Below are positions 55,180 to 62,617 of a DNA stretch of 64,000 nt, piece after piece. The DNA is taken from NCBI GenBank assembly GCA_900315935.1, contig ONBB01000017.1:1-64000 (forward strand), given 5' to 3'. A program made the translations under genes and the position numbers. The notes beneath the pieces are model-generated. The model was not told the DNA's origin. It did not search any database and saw nothing but the letters and a program-made list of their open reading frames with translations. How positions within the stretch are numbered: the first letter of the stretch is position 1; every line of letters starts with the position of its first letter. The stretch comes from an uncultured Bacteroidales bacterium. GTDB taxonomy: Bacteria > Bacteroidota > Bacteroidia > Bacteroidales > P3.

Positions 55180-56298
55180 ATGAACCCGCACCTGCATATA
55201 GTGTCGTTCAACGTGCCGCTGCCGGCCAACTATGGCGGCGTAATCGATGTGTATTACCGTATGAAAGCGCTGGCGGCGGCAGGGGTACAGATACACCTGC
55301 ACTGCTTCGCCTACGGGCGGGCAGAGGCGCCCGAGCTAGAACGCCACTGCGTGGAGGTGCGCTACTACCGGCGCGACATGTCGCCCCTGCGCATGCTCGA
55401 CCGCAGGCCCTTCATCGTGGCCTCGCGCGATTGCAAAGAATTGAAGGCAAGACTGATGCAGGACCGGCACCCCATCCTGCTCGAGGGGCTGCACTGCTGT
55501 GCGCTGCTGGAGGAAGAAGCCCTCTGCAAGGGTCGTACCATAATGGTGCGCGCGCACAATGTGGAGGGTGAATACTATCGCCGGCTGGCGACAAGCGAGC
55601 GGCGATGGGGCAAACGGCTCTACCTGAAGATGGACGCCCGGAAGATAGCACGCTACGAACCCACCCTGGCACGCGCCACGGCGGTGCTGGCGGTGAGCGA
55701 GGGCGAGCGGCGCGCATTCGAGGCGATGGGTTGCCGCAATGTGCACACCATGTCCTCGTGCCACCCCTACGACGAGGTGGCATCGCGCAGCGGCCAGGGC
55801 ACCTATGCCCTCTACCACGGCGCGCTGGACGTGGCCGAAAACGAACGCGCAGCCGAATGGCTGATAGACAACATCGTGGGCGGAACCGACGTGCCAATGG
55901 TCATTGCCGGTGCCAACCCGCCGGAGCGGCTGCGCACCAAGGCGGCAGCGCACGCCAATGTGCGCCTCATTGCCAACCCAAGCGATGCAGAGATGCAGCG
56001 GCTGATTGGCGACGCGCAGGTGTGCCTGCTGGTAACCGACCAGCCTACAGGATTGAAGCTGAAGCTATTGAACTCGCTGTTCGCTGGCCGCCACTGCCTG
56101 GTGAACCCAGAGATGGTGGCAGGCACACAGTTGGGCGACCTGTGCACCGTAGCCGATGGAGCCGAGGCGCTGCGCAATGCGCTGCGCACGCTGATGCAGA
56201 CACCCTTCAGCGATAGCCTGCTGGCCTCGCGGCGCGAACGGCTGCACCCCCTGACTCCGGCCGAAGCGGTGAAACCCGTACTAGACTTGCTCAAATAA
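55180..56298 (+). CDS. glycosyltransferase (GT4/GT1-like)
   Basis: 372 aa, cytoplasmic or peripheral. N-terminal acceptor domain (HIVSFNVPLPANYGGVIDVY, the Gly-rich loop of GT-B enzymes), RAHNVEGEYYR, then VLAVSEGERRAFEAMG and a C-terminal donor domain (YHGALDVAENERAAEWL, GTDVPMVIAGANPP, TGLKLKLLNSLFAGRHCLVN with the nucleotide-sugar-binding region). No signal peptide. Donor and acceptor are unknown. ATG 55180 follows the promoter; the larger open frame upstream runs antisense to the methyltransferase. Confidence 0.87.
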   Translation: MNPHLHIVSFNVPLPANYGGVIDVYYRMKALAAAGVQIHLHCFAYGRAEAPELERHCVEVRYYRRDMSPLRMLDRRPFIVASRDCKELKARLMQDRHPILLEGLHCCALLEEEALCKGRTIMVRAHNVEGEYYRRLATSERRWGKRLYLKMDARKIARYEPTLARATAVLAVSEGERRAFEAMGCRNVHTMSSCHPYDEVASRSGQGTYALYHGALDVAENERAAEWLIDNIVGGTDVPMVIAGANPPERLRTKAAAHANVRLIANPSDAEMQRLIGDAQVCLLVTDQPTGLKLKLLNSLFAGRHCLVNPEMVAGTQLGDLCTVADGAEALRNALRTLMQTPFSDSLLASRRERLHPLTPAEAVKPVLDLLK

Positions 56299-56327
56299 GG
56301 AGAGGGAACCCTTGGTGGGATTCCCTC
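56299..56327. terminator. bidirectional hairpin between glycosyltransferase and tRNA-Cys
   Basis: AGAGGGAA...TTCCCTCT stem just after the glycosyltransferase stop and before the tRNA-Cys 3' end (convergent). T runs on both sides are poor. Confidence 0.55.
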
Positions 56328-56331
56328 TGAT

Positions 56332-56405
56332 TGGAGGTCGCTTCCGGATTTGAACCGGAGTAGCAGGTTTTGCAGACCTGTGCCTAGCCCCTCGGCCAAA
56401 CGACC
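56332..56405 (-). tRNA. tRNA-Cys (GCA), CCA encoded
   Basis: Minus strand: acceptor GGTCGTT pairs with AGCGACC (one G-U), D-arm GCCGAGGGGCTAGGC, anticodon loop CTGCAAA (GCA), T-arm CCGGTTCAAATCCGG, discriminator U73 as expected for Cys, then CCA in the DNA, unlike tRNA-Phe here. Confidence 0.96.
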
Positions 56406-56428
56406 CTTTTTCGCTTGAAAAGCGACTG

Positions 56429-56460
56429 CAAAAGTACACACTTTTTCCGACATGGCCAAA
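56429..56460 (-). promoter_or_regulatory. tRNA-Cys promoter
   Basis: Minus strand: TTTGGCC (56454-56460), about 18 nt, TACTTTTG (56429-56436). Confidence 0.85.
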
Positions 56461-56634
56461 TATTTTTGCAATATTTTTCCCAACGCACTGAACCACAACA
56501 CCCTAAAAAATACGCATAATTCCCTCGACCCGATGTTTTTTCCGTAATTCTTCGATGCAAAAAGAGACATAAGGCATACCTCAATGATAAAAATACAACG
56601 ATGAAAAACACAGCGGACGGGAGGGGACATTCCA

Positions 56635-56683
56635 GGGGAACGGTAGGGGTTCTCTAGGGGTTCTCTAGGGGAATACATAGGCC
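56635..56683 (+). repeat. G-rich dispersed element, copy 6 (GGGGTTCTCTA variant)
   Basis: GGGGAACGGTA, GGGGTTCTCTA twice, then GGGGAATACATAGGCC; the tail then departs from the consensus. Four GGGG tracts, all spacers exactly 7 nt although the spacer sequence changed. Confidence 0.88.
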
Positions 56684-56879
56684 ATTTCCCATTATTTCCC
56701 ATCTTGGGAAAATTTGGATACTTTTTTCTAGTGGCATAAAATACTCGTATCTTTACACCTGAAAACACAGGGTAAAAGTACAGCCTAAATGAGCGCACAC
56801 CCCTGGCCACCGACCTCTTTCGAGGGTGAATGCGGAATAATATTTCGCACGTGCGCGCTACCATATTGAAAAAATTGTG

Positions 56880-56887
56880 TAAATTTG
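56880..56887 (+). promoter_or_regulatory. -7 element of the pth operon
   Basis: TAAATTTG on +, 18 bp before the pth ATG; leader of about 12 nt. The -33 element is not clear. Confidence 0.6.
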
Positions 56888-56905
56888 CACTTTGATTTCC
56901 GCGTC

Positions 56906-57571
56906 ATGAAACTAACGGAATGGATTATATCTATTTGTAGACCAACAAAATACAAAGAAACAAAGAACAACGCTGTGGCTAAATTTCTCATAGTGGGACT
57001 GGGCAACGTGGGCTCCGAGTACGAGGGCACGCGACACAATGCCGGCTTTATGGTGGTTGACGCGCTGGCCCGCGAGGGCGAGGCACGGTGGACCCTGGAG
57101 CGGCACGCCTACCGCTCCGAGGTGCGCCACAAGGGCCGCCAGCTTATCCTCATCAAGCCCACCACCTACATGAACCTCAGCGGCAAGGCGGTCAACTACT
57201 GGCTGCAGGCCGAGAAGGTGGAGCTGGCCAACCTGCTGGTGGTGGTGGACGACCTGGCGCTCGACCCCGGCATCATACGCATCAAGAAGCAGGGCGCCGC
57301 CGGCGGCCACAACGGGCTGACCGACATCGAAGAGGCGCTCAAGACGCAGAACTACAACCGGCTGCGCGTCGGTGTGGGCAGCAGTTTCAGCCGCGGCAAG
57401 CAGATTGACTACGTGCTCGGCCAGTTCACGGCCAACGAGCTGCCGGCGGTGGAAGCCTCGGTCAAGGTGGCCTGCGACGCCGTGCGCTGCTACGCCACAC
57501 AGGGCATCGACCGCACCATGAACCTGTACAACAAGAAGGGCAATGCCCACGGGGAGAGAACCGAGAACTAA
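56906..57571 (+). CDS. pth: peptidyl-tRNA hydrolase
   Basis: 221 aa, cytoplasmic; recycles tRNA from dropped-off peptidyl-tRNA. FLIVGLGNVGSEYEGTRHNAG with catalytic His, YMNLSGKAVNYW, LLVVVDDLALDPG and GGHNGLTDIEEAL. About 24 residues (MKLTEWIISICRPTKYKETK...) precede the normal start; a GTG at the VAKFLIVG segment is an alternative start that gives the usual length. First gene of the pth-coaX-OMP-TPR-lptC-lpxD-SGNH string. Confidence 0.95.
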   Translation: MKLTEWIISICRPTKYKETKNNAVAKFLIVGLGNVGSEYEGTRHNAGFMVVDALAREGEARWTLERHAYRSEVRHKGRQLILIKPTTYMNLSGKAVNYWLQAEKVELANLLVVVDDLALDPGIIRIKKQGAAGGHNGLTDIEEALKTQNYNRLRVGVGSSFSRGKQIDYVLGQFTANELPAVEASVKVACDAVRCYATQGIDRTMNLYNKKGNAHGERTEN

Positions 57572-57583
57572 GAAGAAAGAGGT

Positions 57584-58267
57584 ATGCAACTGGCGATTGA
57601 CATAGGGAACACGGCGGTGAAGTGGGGCGCCTTCGAAGGGCGCACGCTGCTGGAGAGCGGACACGGGATGCCCGGCGAACTGCTGCAGCATGCCCGACGG
57701 ACACTGCTGTGCGCCAGCGGCGAGGTGCCCGCCGAACTGGCGGAACTGCCGCGCCTGACGGCTGACACCCCACTGCCCATCCGCCTGAACTACAAGACCC
57801 CGGCCACGCTGGGACCCGACCGCATCGCGGCGGCCTGCGGCGCCTGGAGCCTCCACCCGGGCGAACCGACGCTGGTGGTCGACTGCGGCACCTGCATCAC
57901 CCTGGAATACGTCAGCGCCGACGGCACCTACCACGGCGGCGCCATCATGCCGGGCCTCGGAATGAAATTACAGGCCCTGCATACTTTTACGGCGAAACTG
58001 CCGTTATTGGATATTGCGTCGGTGCAGAAGGCGCCGGTGCTGGGTCGCTCGACCGAGGAGTGCATCGCGGCCGGCACGCTGGGTGCGGCGCAGATGGCCG
58101 TGGCGGCCTATGTGGCCACCCTCCGCGGCGTGGCGCCCGGACTGAACGTGCTGCTGACCGGCGGCGACGCCGAGCGCATCGCGCCCACCGGCACCGAAGG
58201 CCGCGAGCACCAACCGCAACTGACATTGATAGGACTAAACGAGATAATGATACACCATGAGAAATAA
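57584..58267 (+). CDS. coaX: type III pantothenate kinase
   Basis: 227 aa. First step of CoA synthesis. ASKHA-fold motifs: LAIDIGNTAVKWG, LGPDRIAAACGAW, VVDCGTCITLEYV and GGAIMPGLGM. 12 bp after pth; overlaps the OMP gene by 11 nt. Confidence 0.96.
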   Translation: MQLAIDIGNTAVKWGAFEGRTLLESGHGMPGELLQHARRTLLCASGEVPAELAELPRLTADTPLPIRLNYKTPATLGPDRIAAACGAWSLHPGEPTLVVDCGTCITLEYVSADGTYHGGAIMPGLGMKLQALHTFTAKLPLLDIASVQKAPVLGRSTEECIAAGTLGAAQMAVAAYVATLRGVAPGLNVLLTGGDAERIAPTGTEGREHQPQLTLIGLNEIMIHHEK

Positions 58268-59594
58268 GAGAATCATAGTGGCACTGATGGGCCTGATGGG
58301 TCTGATGGGCATCGCCCAGGCCCAGAACGGATTCAACCTGCCCTATTCGCAATTCGGCGTCGGCATCAGCGAACTGCCGAACAACATGCCGATGGCCAAC
58401 CGCATGGGCGGCGTGGCCTACACCCGCTCGGGCAGCAACTACATCAACCCCTTCAACCCCGCCTCCTACGCCGCCATCGGCATGGAGAGCTTCGTGTTCG
58501 ACATGGGTGCCGGCATCCAGCTGACCACCCTGCGCGACGAGAAGAACAGCGTCCGCGACGCCGACGGCAATATCGGCTACCTGCTGGTGGGCATGCCCGT
58601 AACGCGGTGGTGGAAACTGGCCGGCGGCCTGATGCCCTACACCAATGCCGACTACTCGTCGATACAGGCCATGGAGGGCGACGGCTACGTTACGATGAAG
58701 AACATCAACGACGGCACCGGCGGCACCAACCTGGCCTTCCTCGGATCGGCCTTCAACATCCTGGGCAACGGCACCGAAGGGCGCCGCCTGCAGGCGGGCT
58801 TCAACGTGGGCTACCTCGTGGGGCGCATCCAGCGGGCCATATCCTACTCCTTCCAGGGCACCGACACGACCCACTACATGAACTCGCGCCGGTACAAAGA
58901 GACCAAGGTGGGCAACCTGATGTTCGACCTCGGCCTGCAGTACTTCGAGCCGCTGGGCGAGCGCTACACGCTGGGCGTGGGCCTCACCTACAAGCCGCGC
59001 CGCGAGATGGACGTCCGCGACCAAGCCCTCATCTACACCTACCACACCTCGGACCAGAGCCTGGTGGACACCATCTTCCCCCTGCCCGGCAACTCGGCAC
59101 GCTTCACCAGCACCCTCTCGCAGGACCACACCTTCGGCATCGGCCTGAACCTGGAGCGTAACGGCCGCTGGATGGTGGCCGCCGACGCCACCTTCGCCGG
59201 ATGGGCGGGACTGTACTACAAAGAGGGTCGCGAGCCCTCCATCTTCGGCGAGGACGCCCTGCGCCAGGGACCCTACAGCCGCTACGCACTCGGATTCGAG
59301 AAAATGGGCTCCATGGACGCCTCCACCTACTGGGGCCGCATCAGCTGGAGCGCCGGCGCGCACATCGAACAGGGCAAGATGCGCCTCAACATCGGCGGCA
59401 TGGACCACGTCGTCAACGAGTGGGGCGTCGGCCTCGGCGCCACCCTCCCCATGCGCAAGGGCAGCTCGCTGCTCACCCTCTCGGTGGGCTACAGCAGCCT
59501 GGGCGACAAAGCACTGCTGCAGCGCGACTGCATCACCTTCGGCATCGCCGTCAGCAGCTGCGAACGCTGGTTCGTCAAACGCAAATACAACTAG
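58257..59594 (+). CDS. outer-membrane beta-barrel protein (FadL/OmpP1-like)
   Basis: 445 aa. Signal peptide core LMGLMGLMGIAQAQ is encoded by a 9-bp array. The mature part begins NGFNLPYSQFGVGISELPNN, typical of Bacteroidetes putative transporters found next to coaX, and has alternating barrel strands with NPASYAAIG, WKLAGGLMPYTN and TLSVGYSSLGD. Probable passive uptake of hydrophobic compounds, though only the barrel class is supported. Overlaps coaX by 11 nt. Confidence 0.85.
   Translation: MRNKRIIVALMGLMGLMGIAQAQNGFNLPYSQFGVGISELPNNMPMANRMGGVAYTRSGSNYINPFNPASYAAIGMESFVFDMGAGIQLTTLRDEKNSVRDADGNIGYLLVGMPVTRWWKLAGGLMPYTNADYSSIQAMEGDGYVTMKNINDGTGGTNLAFLGSAFNILGNGTEGRRLQAGFNVGYLVGRIQRAISYSFQGTDTTHYMNSRRYKETKVGNLMFDLGLQYFEPLGERYTLGVGLTYKPRREMDVRDQALIYTYHTSDQSLVDTIFPLPGNSARFTSTLSQDHTFGIGLNLERNGRWMVAADATFAGWAGLYYKEGREPSIFGEDALRQGPYSRYALGFEKMGSMDASTYWGRISWSAGAHIEQGKMRLNIGGMDHVVNEWGVGLGATLPMRKGSSLLTLSVGYSSLGDKALLQRDCITFGIAVSSCERWFVKRKYN
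58284..58310 (+). repeat. in-gene 9-bp tandem array in a signal peptide
   Basis: CTGATGGGC, CTGATGGGT, CTGATGGGC: three units encoding LMG repeats. GC-rich, so a different class from the AT-rich 9-mers. Confidence 0.75.
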
Positions 59595-59660
59595 CAGATG
59601 CAATAAACCACAAGCAAAAAATACTAAACCATAAAGAAAACAACAAAAACAGATACAGAG

Positions 59661-61016
59661 ATGAAAGCAATCAAGAAACTGACGATGGGACTCTTCCTGA
59701 CCGCAACTGCCATGGCTGCCACCGCCCAGCAGCTTCCGCCCAACTGGAACTGCGTCGAGGGCGTGAACGAACAAGAAATGATGGAGGCCGTGTCGCTCTA
59801 CCAGGAGGATGTCAAACAGTTCAAGACCACCAAGGACACCCGCTACCTGGACGACGCCTACCAGTTCTGGACCAAAATCGTGGCCCAGTGCCCCAAGCAA
59901 AGCAAGAACCTCTACACCAACGGTGCCAACATCATGAAGGTGAAAATCGCCGCTGCCAAGACCACCGAGGAGCGCGACGCCTACATCGACGAGCTGCTGC
60001 GCATGTACGACACCCGCATAGCCAACTACGGCGAGGCCGCCAAGGTAACCGCCATGAAGGCCATGGACATCGAGCTGCTGCTCAAAGAGGAAGGTCTTGA
60101 GCGCTACTATGCCCTCTACGACCAGGCCGCCAAGATGGAAGGCGAGCTGGAAGCCGCCTACCTGGTCAAGTACATGGAAGCCACCATCAACTACGTCCGC
60201 GCCGGCAAAGCCGAGCCCACCCTGGTGGTCGACAACTACGACCTCGCCAGCGAGCGCCTCGAATCCGAGCTGGAGAAGAACATCGACGACAGCGTCAAGG
60301 CCAACACCATCCGCGGCTACATCGCCGGCGTCGAGGCCGCCTTCTCGCCCTACGCCACCTGCGACCAGCTGGTGGAAATCTACGGCAAGAAATTCGAGGC
60401 CGACCCCGAGAACGTGGACCTGCTGAAGAAAATCACCTCCATCATGATGCGCAAACGCTGCACCGACCAGCCCCTCTTCTTCTCGGCCACCGAGAACCTC
60501 TACCGCCTCGAGCCCAGCCCCACCACCGCCATGCGCATGGGCCAGATGTGCCTCTCGAAGCAGCAGTACAGCAAGGCCGTCGAGTACCTGAGCGATGCCG
60601 CCAAGGGGGTCGAGGGCAAGGACAAATACATGGCCTACCTCTATCTTGGCCACGCCTACAACGGCATGAAGAGCTACAGCGCCGCCCGCAACGCCTACAA
60701 CAGCGCCGCCGAGGCCGACCGCACCAAGGGTGAGCCCTACCGCATGATTGCCCAGCTCTACGCCGGCAGCACCAGCAGCGCACAGGAAGACAACGTCGGT
60801 GGCCGCAGCGTCTACTGGGCCGCAGTCGACAAGCTGCAGAAGTCCAAGAGCGTGGACTCCTCCGAGGAGAACGTCAACGCCTGCAACCAGCTCATCAGCC
60901 GCTACAGCGCCCACTTCCCCAAGCAGACCGACGCCTTCATGGCCGGCCTCGAGAATGGCAACCGCTTCACCGTCCCCGGCTGGATCAGCGAGTCCACCAC
61001 CGTCAGAACCCGCTAA
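59661..61016 (+). CDS. TPR-containing secreted protein
   Basis: 451 aa. Signal peptide MKAIKKLTMGLFLTATAMAA; N-terminal helical region and C-terminal TPR-like helices (AMRMGQMCLSKQQYSKAVEY, AYLYLGHAYNGMKSYSAARN). Predicted periplasmic scaffold. The order coaX-OMP-TPR-lptC points to an envelope-assembly role (inference). 66-bp gap to the OMP gene; lptC begins 5 bp after its stop. Confidence 0.88.
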   Translation: MKAIKKLTMGLFLTATAMAATAQQLPPNWNCVEGVNEQEMMEAVSLYQEDVKQFKTTKDTRYLDDAYQFWTKIVAQCPKQSKNLYTNGANIMKVKIAAAKTTEERDAYIDELLRMYDTRIANYGEAAKVTAMKAMDIELLLKEEGLERYYALYDQAAKMEGELEAAYLVKYMEATINYVRAGKAEPTLVVDNYDLASERLESELEKNIDDSVKANTIRGYIAGVEAAFSPYATCDQLVEIYGKKFEADPENVDLLKKITSIMMRKRCTDQPLFFSATENLYRLEPSPTTAMRMGQMCLSKQQYSKAVEYLSDAAKGVEGKDKYMAYLYLGHAYNGMKSYSAARNAYNSAAEADRTKGEPYRMIAQLYAGSTSSAQEDNVGGRSVYWAAVDKLQKSKSVDSSEENVNACNQLISRYSAHFPKQTDAFMAGLENGNRFTVPGWISESTTVRTR

Positions 61017-61021
61017 ACGGC

Positions 61022-61594
61022 TTGACCCATAAACACATCAAACTGCGGAGCGTAGAGACGTGGAAAACCACGTCTCTATGTTCCGTTTTGCTACTGCTGG
61101 CTGTCGGCTGCACCAACGACATGAAGGACATCAGCCGCTTCGACCGCAAGGACCCGCCCTCGCAGACGCTCCGCGACGCCCGCGTGTGGCGCAGCGAGTA
61201 CGGCCGCCTGCAGATGGAAATGGAGGCTCCGCTCATCGTCCAGTACCGCCAGCTCGACACCCGCACCCACTACCCCCAGGGCGTGAACCTGCGCTTCTTC
61301 GACAGCCAGCGCCGGCTGCAGACCGCTGTCAGCGCCCGGAAAGCCATCTCCTACGACGACCAGGACATCCTCTACGCCCGCGACAGCGTGGTCATCATCG
61401 ACTACTCCAACGGCGACACCATCTACCTCGAAGACATCACCTGGAAGTCCAAGGAGGATGTCATATACTCCAACCGCCCCGTGCGTGCCGTCAACGGCGC
61501 ACGCCTCACCTTCGGCGACGGCTTCATCAGCGACGCCAACCTCACCAACCTGCGCGTCAAACGGCAGCGCGGCACCATCGAATTTGAAGAATAG
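61022..61594 (+). CDS. lptC: LPS export ABC transporter periplasmic protein LptC, repeat-derived N-terminus
   Basis: 190 aa with the TTG start. Lipoprotein-type N-terminus: hydrophobic SLCSVLLLLAVGC, then a mature part with LptC/OstA-like beta strands (QMEMEAPLIVQYRQ, DSQRRLQTAVSARKAISYDD, LYARDSVVIIDYSNGDTIYL, DGFISDANLTNLRV). No in-frame ATG lies before the lipobox; the first is at 61121, inside the mature part. A palindromic repeat (61052-61079) encodes VETWKTTSLC at residues 11-20 and appears to have replaced the original start. Lies between a TPR gene and lpxD, consistent with LPS export. Confidence 0.85.
   Translation: MTHKHIKLRSVETWKTTSLCSVLLLLAVGCTNDMKDISRFDRKDPPSQTLRDARVWRSEYGRLQMEMEAPLIVQYRQLDTRTHYPQGVNLRFFDSQRRLQTAVSARKAISYDDQDILYARDSVVIIDYSNGDTIYLEDITWKSKEDVIYSNRPVRAVNGARLTFGDGFISDANLTNLRVKRQRGTIEFEE
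61052..61079. repeat. REP-like palindrome forming the lptC signal region
   Basis: GTAGAGACGTGG, AAAA, CCACGTCTCTAT. A 12-bp stem with one G-U at the base. A palindrome of this style is dispersed in other Bacteroidetes and in cyanobacteria (from memory). Confidence 0.9.
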
Positions 61595-61600
61595 AACCCC

Positions 61601-62617
61601 ATGCAATATACAGCCAAAGAGATAGCCCGCCTGGTGAAAGGCACTGTGGAGGGCGACGAAAACACCCGCGTGTGGCAGCCCTGCAAGATTGAAGAGGGCT
61701 GTGAAGGCGGCATCACCTTCCTGGGCAATCCCAAGTATACCCATTATATATATGAAAAGCAGTCGTCGATAGTCATCGTGCGGCACGACTTCCAGCCCGA
61801 GCAGCCCGTGGGCTCCACCCTCATCCGCGTGGACAACCCCTACATGGCCGTGGCCAAGTTGCTCCACATCTTCAACCAGCGCAGCAAACCGCCCAAGGGA
61901 CGCTCGTGGCGCAGCAGCGTGGGGCGCGGCTCCAAGCTGGGCAAGGGATGCTACATGGGCCCCTACGCCGTGGTGGGCCGCCACTGCCGCATCGGCAACG
62001 ACGTGAAAATCTACCCCAACGCCACCATCGGCGACAATGTTACCATCGGCGACGGCACCATCGTCTACGCCGGCGCCAAGGTGTATGAGGGCGTCGAGAT
62101 AGGCCGCAACTGCATCCTCCATGCCGGCTGCGTCATCGGCGCCGACGGCTTCGGCTTTGCCCCCGACGGCAACGGCGGCTGGGACAAAATCGACCAAATC
62201 GGAAACGTCATCCTCGAGGACAATGTCGAGGTGGGCGCCAACACCTGCATCGACCGCGCAACCATGGGCTCCACCATCCTGCACGCCAACGTCAAGGTGG
62301 ACAACCTCTGCCAGCTGGCCCACAACGTGGTGGTCGGCGCCGGCACCGCCATGGCCTCGCAGGTGGGCATCGCCGGCAGCAGCAAGGTGGGCGAAGGCTG
62401 CATCATCGCCGGCCAGGCCGGCATCGTGGGCCACATCACCGTGGGCGACCACGTAACCATCGGTGCCCAAAGCGGTGTAACCAACTCCGTCAGCTCCAAC
62501 CAGACCATCTTCGGCAGCCCCGCCATGGAGGCATCGAAGCGCCGCAAGGTGGAGGTGCTGGTGCGCAACATCGAGAAACTGGCCGACCGCATCTCCAAGC
62601 TTGAGAAGAAACAATGA
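61601..62617 (+). CDS. lpxD: UDP-3-O-acylglucosamine N-acyltransferase
   Basis: 338 aa, lipid A synthesis. N-terminal uridine-binding domain, then a left-handed beta-helix of hexapeptide repeats (IGNDVKIYPNATIGDNVTIG, VYEGVEIGRNC), catalytic-His region GADGFGF and NTCIDRATMG, and a helical C-terminus (VEVLVRNIEKLADRISKLE). Overlaps the SGNH gene by 4 nt (ATGA). Confidence 0.97.
   Translation: MQYTAKEIARLVKGTVEGDENTRVWQPCKIEEGCEGGITFLGNPKYTHYIYEKQSSIVIVRHDFQPEQPVGSTLIRVDNPYMAVAKLLHIFNQRSKPPKGRSWRSSVGRGSKLGKGCYMGPYAVVGRHCRIGNDVKIYPNATIGDNVTIGDGTIVYAGAKVYEGVEIGRNCILHAGCVIGADGFGFAPDGNGGWDKIDQIGNVILEDNVEVGANTCIDRATMGSTILHANVKVDNLCQLAHNVVVGAGTAMASQVGIAGSSKVGEGCIIAGQAGIVGHITVGDHVTIGAQSGVTNSVSSNQTIFGSPAMEASKRRKVEVLVRNIEKLADRISKLEKKQ

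Larger units (their letters stand above)
56461..56905. other. 445-bp intergenic region between tRNA-Cys and pth
   Basis: Holds G-rich element copy 6, a TATCTTTA box at 56751-56758, and the pth TAAATTTG box at 56880-56887. Between the two boxes is a 26-codon frame at 56788-56868 (starts MSAHPWPP). It has no support beyond its position and is not called as a gene. Confidence 0.5.

Noticed and set aside
56788..56868. A 26-codon frame after a TATCTTTA box
   Set aside because: No homology cue or ribosome-binding evidence; sequence resembles a decayed GC-rich inverted repeat also hinted at near 8940 and 34850.
57987..60914. A 975-codon open frame on - opposite coaX, the OMP and the TPR genes
   Set aside because: Antisense to three well-supported genes and of biased composition; coding shadow.
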